Shown here: positions 48,701 through 60,700 of the stretch, one piece after another
Layout: the number at the start of each line of letters is the position of its first letter
How positions within the stretch are numbered: position 1 is the stretch's first letter
From: Telmatactis stephensoni
Lineage: Eukaryota; Cnidaria; Anthozoa; Actiniaria; Isophelliidae
Length of the DNA stretch: 64,000 nucleotides
Direction of reading: 5' to 3'
Assembly (NCBI GenBank): GCA_029948255.1
Contig: JALIZF010001834.1
Span: 794,501 to 858,500, forward strand
The notes under the pieces: model-generated
The model's input: only the letters and a program-made list of their open reading frames with translations
The model's database searches: none
What the model was told of the DNA's origin: nothing
Translations under genes and position numbers: made by a program

Positions 48701-51700
48701 TGCCTGTGGACATTGTAGCAATGAAACACATCACATTGTCCACCATCTTGAAATTAGCTTAGAAACCTAGCTTTTCGGTAAACAGGAAACCCAATAGTAG
48801 AAACACAGGAAGCCCGCACGGACGACACAATATAGTGCCACAGTAGTTTACGCGTGAAACAATACCTTGTCCGCTAGAATATCAATCTTGGTTGATTGGG
48901 CATTGATAGGGTACTAGACAAGGCGCATTTTCGAATCAACCCGCCAATGGCGAAGTAACTCGTGGATTTTAGTTAAATAATGAGTTTTTTATTTGAAGGC
49001 AAAATTATAAATCAATTAATACAATATATATTTTTCTAAATGATAAATCATTGCTTTCACAAATCTAAAAATTAAGATTGGGCCCATCTGTAAAGAATTT
49101 TGAAAGAGTAATTTGGATAATTATCAATAATATCAGCTAATGTAATTTCTTTAGCGAAAAATAATTGACTTGAGTATGAAAGAACAAAAAAAGATAATGA
49201 AGCAAAAGAAAAAGAAAAAAAAAAGAAAAAAAAAAGAAACCGCTCTGCCCGTGATTCGAACTGGTTACCTTTCGGCCCTCAGCCAGCAACGAACCACTTG
49301 AGCCACTGAGCAATTTAACGTTTGGAAAGGTTATATTTTTATACATATTGTTAATTTATGGCTGTACGCTTAGCAAAGCTATTGAACATGTACAAATTAT
49401 GAAAGAGGTTTCTCTATGAACCAAATGTCGCTATGAATAAAATAAATTACTCCATAAAAGTACTCATAATAGCCACCAAACTTAAACTCAAATACGCTTT
49501 TTTGATGCCGTTTCGTAGCGATTCCACGGCCATGCAGTTTCTCCAGTTTCAGCAGGCGTCAGTTCGTACACAAATATGATTTCGTTTGCTTTTTATTTCA
49601 ACATTTACTCTCGTGCTGATAGATTACAAACACTAAATGCTTGGATGACTCGTTGATATTGGACTTGCGACGATTTTTTTTGTTTGAACACAGCGACTAC
49701 AAAGTCCATTGCTTTCACATCCGAGTATATCGAGTAGTTCGATCAACTTGGAGATGCGATGAAAATTATTCCAAGCTGCAGAGGGAACTGAGAGTAGTTC
49801 AATACAGAATGTGGCAATGAATAAGAAACTATTTATTCAAATCTATTGGCAATTTCGCCTAACATCCGACACGTACAATCGATCTTCACGGAGTGCAGAC
49901 CCGTGTACATGTAACTTACATGTAGAGCACGAGGTAATGTTAAAAACTTGTATTACCCAGCTTAGATCGTGTGCCTAAAAATTGTTGCTTGTACACAAAT
50001 CTAAAACAGTTACATTACGTTCAAAGCTCTGGTCGCCGAAAATTATTATAGAGTATGAGGGGGAACAGCGTACGGCCTACGATACGATACGGTTACAGCA
50101 GGAATTTCGAATGTTTTTATAAAAACTATGATACTGGTACAGTTACGATACGGTACGGTAAGTTTCCCACTCATACGAAAACGACTCTAACGCAAGTTAG
50201 CACCGTATCGTATTATCAAGAATAGACCGGAAGTAAAGTTTGACAGACCGGAAGTTTACAGGAAAGTGAGTGAGTGAGTGAGTGAGTGAGTGAGTGACAC
50301 AGTAGCTTACTACTTTATGTATGGCACCATTCTAGATAGACAATAGATAGATTGAATAGTTGTTGTCATACACGAAGTAGTAGCCTGACTGTTTTGCATA
50401 TTCGACCCCTCACAATAACTCGTGGATTTTCAATCCACGAGTTAAAAATCAGATACCTGAAGGCATTTTGGGGTAGAGGCTGGTAACATAACTATTCTAA
50501 TTTTAAATTTCTAAATTCTAAATTTTTCATGCTGAATGCGAATATGCCTGTTACCAAGACGTATTCTGCAATCTTACACGTGTAGATGACGTATTTTGTG
50601 AATTGCTACAGTCAATTAATACTAACGGCTTTTTCATGTAATTCCAAAAGTTCCCAAACTTATAAACAATTACCATAGCTGGAAAGAGCACATCAAAATC
50701 AGTAAAACTGTGAAGTTTGAAGGATATAAGTTGAAAAATGAAGGAGATACGAATTTTTAAAAAACGAAATTTTGTACCAAAACACTTACAGTTATGCAAG
50801 AGATACAAACAAATTTCGATTTTTAAAAATTCGTATCTCCTTGATTTTTCAACTTATATCCTTCAAACTTCACAGTTTTACTGATTTTGATATGCTCTTA
50901 TGTTATGTTATCAGCCTCTACCCCAAAATGCCTTCTGCACTTTTTGCGATCGACTTTTTCAGTTTTGCGCCTTGTGCATGTCCATACCTTTACATTGCAC
51001 TATATACTAAGTACTATCTCTCCGAATTGCCCTATATATAACCCCTAGCTACATGACATGCCTTTAGATAGAAAATTTTCCACCGACTCAAAATAGTATT
51101 TTTTTCCAACTTTATCTCCGCTTAAATACCTTTTTCTCGTCGTTCTATTTGGTCAGAGGGACACGTCTTGGGTACAGAGTTACAGCCACTAGGGTCAAGA
51201 ACCTGTGTCCAGGTCTTTGTGTAGAATCGTCGACGAATTTGTGAGGCACAGTGTGTTTCGTATGGCGACGATGAGTCCACCCACTTAGACCACCCTTGGA
51301 GATGACACACAGCTTTGGAGCATTTGTCTACGAGGAGAAATAAGGATTACCTTATTTTAATTTCAATACGAGTCAGGACTGAAATGAGCTTTTATCATAT
51401 AATTCCAAAAGTCACCGTACAGAAATATAATTGCCATAACTGGAAAGACCACGTCAAAATTAGTCAAACTGTGAAGTTTGAATGAAGTAACTTTCAAACT
51501 CACGAAGATATGAATTTTCCAAAATCGAAATTTTGTATGAAAACATTCGCTGGTAGGCAAGAGATGCCTACCAGCAAAGTCATACTTTTCAAAAATTCAT
51601 ATTCTCGCGAGTTTTGGATTTAATTCCTTCAAACTTCACTGTCTTGCTAATTTTAACATGCTCTTTCCAGCTATGGTAATTCTTTTTCTGTTTTATGAAT

Positions 51701-54700
51701 TTAAAAATACCTGATAAAAGCTCATTGTGTCCCACGTTAATTAATTACACATATGTAAATTTTTAATTGTGCGTCTTTGTACTAGCATTGAAATGGGTTC
51801 CCACCAGAGCTGGCGCAAAGGACACTAGTGAAAAACGTCTGCGCATGCTCGTAGTCACGTCTTCGTGCTTTTGTAACTTATGCAAATTTCGCTTTTACGC
51901 TTGCCTTCAACAACGGTTTTCACAAAATGTCAAAACTTAAAATCAATTCTTGAAACTTAGGGCCAGTATTAACATAATGTCTTCATAAATACAATATCTT
52001 TGTCTCACAAAAGTATACAAGAGAAATTTTATGTACACACTGAGAACACGAGCATTTCATTTCAGGCTAAAACTCAAACATTTCTTAAGAAAACATCGTA
52101 ATATGCACGCATGCGCAGACGTTTTTCACTAGTGTCGGCGCAAAGTCAATTCTTCTTACTAAGAGCCCGTTGACATGCCCTATGTAGTAGGGGTAACTCT
52201 TTTGTTTGCTTTTCCCTGGGGGACACAAAACAAAAGAGTTATCCCTAATAATACATAGGGGCAACCTCTCTCATGTGAACGGACCCTAAGCTTCAATATT
52301 TTTCTGTTGCCTGAGATTATTTTACTGTTAATTTAAAATAGACTGAGTTCATCTTACGGTGGCAGTCGCTTTCAAATCTTTTTCCAGTTTGACTTGTTGA
52401 TTTTCCAGAAGGACATGAAATGCACGATTTGCTGCTTCTGTTAGGCTGGTATTGTCCAATAGGGCATGGTGTACAGGGCTCGTACCCCTTGGAAGAGTAC
52501 GTACCAGGATCGCACTGACCTACACATAATACAAACGGTCTGTTAAAAACAAACAAACAAACAAACAAATAACAAATCAACAAACAAATCAACAAACACA
52601 TATCTACGAGGATGTTTTCAAATATCTATTTAGGGGCCCAGAAAAGCCTTTACGCTTTTGAACCATTCAAGCATTGCCCTACTCTCCTCCCCTAATACTC
52701 TCTCACTCTCTTTCTTTCTTACGTTTGCAAGATGGACGTGAGCCATCCCAGCCGTTCCATCGACAGGTTCGCTTTTGATTACCAACGAGAGTGTAACCAT
52801 GGCGACAGGTATACGTCACCTGACTGGTTTCAAAGTAATTGGATCCAGTGAAGTATCCATTGCCATGTGGATTACCTGGATTGCCGCAGTATTTGGCTAT
52901 CAAACAAACATAAAACATCAATAAAATGGTCCTTCGAGTGTGAAAAAAGGAAAAGACGAAAGAATGAAAGAAAGAGCTGACGGACGAACAAAAGAAAGAA
53001 AGAAGGAAGGAAGTAAGGGAGGGAGGAATGAATGAGGGAATGAATAGATGAATGAATGAATGAATGAACAAAAGAAAGAAAGAATGAACAAACGAAAAAA
53101 AGAAAAGTGGAAAATGAGTCAAACATGACAAACGATAGAACAAACAGCAAAAATAATGAGGTGAAAATCTGACTTACAATTATAACCAAACCATCCAAGC
53201 CTAGAATTCAAAATATGACCATCTCCACCTCCACCACCAATTAAAGTTGCCGTGTAGCTCGTGGCTCCCCTTACTGTGCTAAAACTTTTCTTCTCCCGAC
53301 AACCAACATTATAAATATGGCTAGAAATATCAAGAATATAGTAACGTACTGTGAATTCCACTCAAACAATCGTACTAGATGCCCACCTCAAAGAAATTGT
53401 AGGGACAGCGCAGGGCAATACACCTGGGACACCTGGGACAATTGAAGTTCGCTCGAATATAACGGTTCTACTTTGAAGGAGTCCACTGTACACAAATTAT
53501 AATTCGATATGTACAGCACAAGGCGTTAGCTTTGGGAAAAGTGACAGTGTAATGAATTAAGTAGAAGGTTAAGGCTGTACTGACATATAACTTTGCTGTG
53601 CAACGGTTGCCATACAAAATAGGGTATTGCTTTTGCGATAGGCGCACGCTCGCGCGTTTTTGGCGGGAACCTTTTGACTTCCGGTAGAACGACGCACAAT
53701 GAACGACGTCATAAAATGTGAAACTTCCCTCAAGGAAGGCAAGCTATTGCTGGGTTTCATCCATTCCTTTGGGAATCAAAAGACAATGAAGCGGTAGCCA
53801 TGTTGGATGAATGAACAACAGACGCTAATGAGAAATCTTTTGTTGAAGTTCATCCAAGATGGCTGCCGTGACGTCACATGAAACCAAACAATAAAATATA
53901 AAAGTGATTTGACATTTTAGAGCATTGTCGAATTTCCCTAGAAACGGGAAATTTTTATATGTCAGTACACCTTTAAGTTATTGCTTAAGGTACGGTAATA
54001 CGAGCAACAAAATCACTCAACTTGTCTCGCAACATTGCTGCGAAACAAGTTGTAGATCGATGCTGCGCGTTTTTCCACTCAAGTACAAACTTGTCTCTCA
54101 AAAAAATAATTTGCTGCAAGTTGAAAAAGTCTGTTGCAGCAAGTAAACAGTCGCTCAACTTTTTGCAACAAAATTTCGTGATGTTGCGCGAAATGGCTTC
54201 CTTCGTGTTCGTGATTGATCCAATCAGAAGTCAGGATTCACTCAACTTGCAGCAAATTATTTTGTTCCGAGACAAGTTTGTTTACTGGTGGAAAAACGCG
54301 CAGCATCGCTCTTCAACTCGTTTCGCAGCAATATTACCGTACCTTTATTACTAAGTTTGTTGCAATTCATGTTGTACCTACATACCGCACAGATCTTGAA
54401 GGATCGTTGAAGTTGAGTCTATAACTACCCAGCTCACCATCATTACAGCCGTCCTCCACGTAGACAGCGTAGACATTCTTGGCGCTACCAAAATAACAGT
54501 TACGGTAACTTCCTCGACTAAGGCCCACTCTACCACTCGCACAGATTGAAAGACCACCTTGAGTGGAAAATGACGTAATTAGTACTTTCAGTTACGTCAT
54601 CACGGATTTGAATTACGTCATCAGTACTTTCAATTCACAAAAATTCCAATCATTTCGTCGTCTTCAAAACAAGGATTGCTGTTGACTTGTGTGAAGTTAG

Positions 54701-57700
54701 CGTCTGCATTTAAATGGTGGCAATTTGGTTTATACAGTCAATTTGTATGCAAAACAAACAAACAGGCAAACTAACCCAACTTTTGTACGGACTGACTCGA
54801 GCATGCGCAGTTTATGCATTAATCATAATTCAGTGTCTAGCCTACGGAGCAGACGGCGAGGGTACGCTGGGGGAAGGGGGAGGGAGGAGGCGGGGGTTCT
54901 TTCCTCTTTCCATTTCACTTCTCTTCACCGCTCGCTTTGAAGGCTGTTTATTATTCATAGTTCAGCCCTTGTCGTATTTACCCGTTATATGTTCACTAGT
55001 TCACTAGAAATACGCTAAGGTCAATTCACCTTTGTTTACCTACGAAAAATAGCTACTTACTAAGACTCTTTCTACACTGTAGACGATGTGGGTTGTAGCT
55101 ATACGTCCAGTCTCCACCATACAGTTTCATACATCGCCAACCATAGTAGTATTGGTACTTGAAGATAAGAGAAACACTCCATGTCAATAGGGTTAATACG
55201 GGACAGGCAAGGAATGTCCAAAGTCCACTAAGTGTGCATGTAGGCTAGGGACAGGGATCCGTTAAGGGATGCTCCAGGGATTTCATGGGGACTTGGGGAA
55301 TACTATCAAGACGGTTTTGGCCAGAGACAAAGGAATTTAATGTCCCAAGGATTCCAAAAAAGGACTCATCCCAAATGTGAGAGCTATACTGGATGTTCAC
55401 AGGGTGGGAAACCGAGGGGGCAGGGGGCAGCTAGAGATGTACCAAGGAGTCCCCAGGGGACTTAGGGACAAAGCATAGGAGCAGGTCAGCCCTGGACATA
55501 TGTGGTAGCAAGAAGCCATCTTGGATAAATTTCAATAAAAGATTTCTCATTAACGTCGCTTGTTTGATCATCTAATATGGCTACCTCTCCCTTATTTCTT
55601 TTATTCTCGCGAATGTTTGAAACCCAGCAATTGCTGGGTTTCATCCATTCATTTGGGAATTCAGAAGACAATAGAGTGGTAGCCATGTTGGATGAACAAA
55701 CAAGTGACGCTAATGAGAAATCGTTTGTTGAAGTTCATCCAAGATGGCTGCCGTGACGTCACATGCAACCCAAGAATTGATCTTATTGTGCAAAAATGAG
55801 TATTAAAAGATACATGTTGTTTACCAGGGCGTGACCGTTAAGGGATTCGTCCACTTCTTCTCTATCACAACCCTCATCGTAACATTCTTCCCAAAGATCG
55901 CGTTTATGTCTTTTAGATGAAGAATGGAAGTCATTTGCTTTGTCTTTATGTATCACAAGCGGCTCCGGGTCACTCTTGAACTCTAGAAGAGACACAGTGA
56001 TATAATATTGATAATTCCAATCTAAGAATTGTATGTCTTCACTTTAACCTGAATAATTCTAACTCTTTACTCTCTCACTTGAGTTTCTGCCCTGGTTAGC
56101 TAAGTTAGGAAGAAATCACTGAACATTAAGCCAGATTTAGTTTCAGTTATTATAGTAACACATTTCTGCGAGATCTCAACCTTACCCATCATTCTAATGA
56201 TCAAGGGATGGATGGAAATCTGTAACACCGAATAAAAAGAGAGAGAACTTACTGACGTTTCGGAGAAGAACTCTTCATCGGAGTTCTTTTACAGAAAGGG
56301 AAAGAACTAGATGTAGAAACACGTAGGATTTCGCCTACGCCTATCGCCGTTACAGTTCATCCCCAAGTCAGTTCTAGGCTGATGCAATTGTATTGCCTCA
56401 CTAAAACACACAAATCGACTCTTTTTCAGCTACTGGTACACGTAATCATTCTGCGTTGGCTAGTGGCTAGATAAGAAGCTGAAACCATTCTGATTCAACA
56501 AGTTCACTGTAATTAAGGACGACTTTGTTTTTTTTTCCTGGTGAAATCATTGAAGTATGAACTGATTTTGACCATTTTCTGACCTTGTATGATGTCACTG
56601 CGTTGCTTAGTTAATGTTCCTTCAATGGAACGATTCAAATATTGGTCGACAAAGCGTTCACGAACGATTGGCTCAACAAAACGTACGAGTTCAATCTTGA
56701 AAGAGAACAACTTGTGGCCTCTTCAGGAGAGTTGGCCACTACTAAACAACTCTTTCAATTCGAGGGTAATTTGTTTGACAGTACGATGACGTTGGTTCCT
56801 GCTCGGTACCTTGATATCGAACACTTTTATATGTTCAACTGAAGAATGGCTCAATGACAAAGGTATGACTACATCGTATTATAAGAAATATGTTGATGAT
56901 GCTTATTATATGCATGCCTAGCTGTTGAAGAGTTCCTTATCGCTTTCAACAATTCCCACCAACAAATCAAATTTACAATTTTGCTGATAATAGCATTTCT
57001 TTCCTTGGAATGGATATCATAAGAATGGCAACAAATTTATTGGACACTTCCGTTTCAGTACAGAAAACCAACTACTAGACTGTTATTACACTTTAGTAAC
57101 GAAGTACATAACAACTAGGCTATTCTCGGCAATTTGCTTTCCCCGCAGTAGAATTTCTTGTTTTTTTTTTGACTAACAGGGCCTCCCATATCCCCTTGCA
57201 AAATAAAATCACGCAAAAATATTTGGTCTTTTTACGCGTCACGGATAATTCAAAAATCTCTTTCACGTTCACCAAAAATAAATAAAAAGTTGCTTTCACG
57301 TGGACGCAAAAAGAATTTAGACCTTAAATCACGTTTCACGTCAAAATAAATCAGCCATTCACGTTTCACGCAAAAGGTATAGGAGACCTCGCACTAACTA
57401 TATCAAGCTATGGATTACAAGTTTTGAAAATTAAAATAGAATGTACAAAAGTCCGTTTTGGAGAAAACTCCTTTGTGTTAAAAATCCAATCATAAACTCA
57501 TGTTCAAAACAAATGAGCCAAAGCACGCTTCAAATTTTCCACGTTCCCCATGTAGAATTTTTGTAATATTTAAAACTCAGTAAAGTTTTCATTAAAAGGG
57601 AATCAGTTGAGAAACAAGATATTAATAACTGTGATCCTCTAGAAGTTGTGTGGGATTTTCATGTGTTAACCAATAAAGTGAAAGGCTTTTAAAAACAGTA

Positions 57701-60700
57701 TCACAATTAGCACCTTTCTGCATTTCATGCCGTTTGTCCCCCGCTAGTTCTTACTCGGAGTCATGTTGATAAACAAAAGAGTGCACGCAATATATCTGTG
57801 AATATTATCTTATTTAAACCGTGTGTAAAACATGGCTATTTATTTTGTACTATAGTTGATAAAGAACAAAAGAATCAATAGTTTAGAACCCGCTAGATTG
57901 ATTTTATTTAACCCGTGAAAAGCTTGTTTGTAGTAGACTCCAAACCCGCCGTCTTCTGTTGTTCGTTATCTACTAGAGTGATTTTTCTTTACCTGTGAAA
58001 GAAAACTGAATGTTTAGTTTGTATAAGTTGTTAAAGAACAAAAGAAAACAATGGGTTTAGAGTCTACTAACAGTTATTAGTTAGCCTATTCTTTCAAGGT
58101 CGAAGGAAAACCACTTTAGTACTCACTCAGTAGTGGTCAACTTTCTTTCACAGGTTCAATAAAATCACCGTCTGCAGACTATTAGTATGGCATTTTTTCA
58201 CAGGTTTAGAGATATAACCACTCTAGTATTTAGTTATCAACTAAAGTAATTGTACAGTTTAGCACAACTAGTGTATTGCGGTTCCAACAATAACGAACAC
58301 AAGGCCATCCAGTAAGAACAATGATTCAAATGGTTTGAACAACTTTGCACTATTTACTACAAACTAATTTTAGCAATTAATTAGTTTGTTTTTCTTTCAC
58401 AGACATGCTTGCGTGAGAAACATTATCAATAACAAAACGTAAAGTTATCGACGACAAGTAGGTTTTTACAGAAAAATTCGTTTGCTAATTGTTGATAACA
58501 AAATGAGCCCATCGATTTGTTTCCACTGAACAACTGTTTTCTCCAGTGTGTGGACAAGTAATCGACAACTAATAGTGATCGATAACAACAGTGACTACTT
58601 GAAGTCTTTTTTAGTCAAAACTATGATTCGTAAAGCTTATCGATTCGCTCAACTTTTTTCGAAATTGGATTATCCCCATAATCTAATTGAACCTTCTTTC
58701 CATAGTTTTCTTGAAAAAGTAAATAATGATTTGCCTGCCACGAGCAATACCAATACACAAATTATCACGATGTTACATACCGTTTAATTAAGGATGAGTT
58801 TCAGCGAATTTAGTCAAGAAACATTTGAAGTACTTCAGTTTGAATTTGTGATACATCTAGTTTTTCGTAGTTGACTCATTTATTAAATTCTTCGGTCTAA
58901 GGGTAGGAAAATAAGCCTACCAACATTAATAATAAATCAGTGCGTTGTTTACCATTTTAAATGTGATCAGTGTGATCATGTAACTAGCTATACTTCACGA
59001 AATTTGCCTCAACGTATTCAAGTACATAAGTATTCTTCAACAGTGACATAGCGGAACAAACTGCGAGCTACTGTCTTCAATTATTTTCATAAACTAACCA
59101 TGATAAGTATGATACGTCAAAAAGTGTAAGTGCTACAGTTATGCTGTCCCTTAGGGGTTTTCATGAAGGGGAGTTCTTCCAACTACTGCTCGGGATAACT
59201 CTCATTGTTTTGTTTTCCCTGGGGGGCATGTACAAAACAAAATAGTTATCCCGGCTAGCAGAGACAAACTGTCACCTTATCAATTTTTTACAAAACCTTG
59301 TCACGTTACAGTAAAGCTTCTCGGAGGTATTTACGATGTTTTTTCTGCTGATGCAACTATCACCTTTCCCAAAGGACATTATCTCTCTTAGATGCATGAA
59401 TCAAATTTTGGTGACGTTTCAGTGACATTTTGGTCTAATTCGCATTAAACCTGAAAAGGTTTAAATAACAAATATTGAGCCTTAACAACCTGTGGTGTCC
59501 TTATTAGAAGCCATAACTACTTTGTTCCGCCCTCTCGCAACAGGCAAACATCTTGTTTAAAACATGATAGCATTAGCAAGGATGGCACAGTTGGTTAGTG
59601 CGCGGCCTACGGTGCGCCGGAGAGGTCCCGAGTTCGATCCCCAGCCAGACCTCACATCCTTGTTTCGACTTCTTTCCAATCTGTGTAGCTTTTATCAGCT
59701 TTAAATACCCTTAAAACGGAGCACTGATGGAGAGAAGGGAGTAAAATGAGCGTACCGTCGACCTCAAGTTTATCAGTTGCTCAAATTACTGTCACGAGTT
59801 ATCGACGTAAAATATGGTCGCTTTACTTTACTTTACTTTACTTTATAAGCGCTTCTAGTTTTGATTGTCTTTTCTAAAATATTAGAAAATGTCCAAGAAA
59901 TTTCCGTTATTAAATGTTTTTGATTAAGGACCTCATTAAGGGTCTTAAACGTAAGCGACTCCGCCATTCGTGGAAAATGCTGTGAATTAAAGACCCTATA
60001 TGTAGATATAGCCATTTATAAAATACTCGGTATATTACGCGCGCTCTTATTGGTCGAGAACTGAGTGGTACGCACGCACAAATGGCATCACAGAATCCGC
60101 GCGCTCTGATTGGTTGAAATGTTTAATGGATATGATATAAAACAAGTAGAGTACAGACGCACAGAAAAATGGAATCTATATCTTAAGTCTTTTACATAAA
60201 TAATATAATGATTTAGGCTATATAAGTCAAAACGTCGTATTTTACCTGATACTTTTTTATATATTTTTCATAGTGTTTCCGAAATTGTTATCAACCAAGA
60301 TAGTCAAGATAGGCCAGAGCTCGTAACTTAGAAGCATGTTGTCATAGTAACCAACAATGCCGATGAAACAATCAATGTAGCATGATGTTTTAAATATCGA
60401 TCAACAATGCTTGTGCTGGTTTAAAATCATTTTGCTTCCGCGTAAAAAATGACTTGTACAAGTTAAATTTCAGCAAAACTGTAGTCGGGTCACATGTTAG
60501 TGTACATTACAAGTAACGTTGTTTGAACAGCCTTATTTACACTAACTCTACTCTTGCGTGTTTGAATTTGATCAGGAAATTGCTAAAATTGTAACCAATA
60601 AGTTAAGCAGAAATTCCTAAATCTTCTGTGACAATTAAAAAAATGACCAGTGCTGGGGAATGGCACGTTTGTAAATGATGATGATGCTTTAAATGATGAT

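Noticed and set aside
49234..49316. Functional tRNA gene
   Set aside because: A- and B-box-like motifs are present but no consistent acceptor stem is visible, so it is kept only as a tRNA-like repeat.
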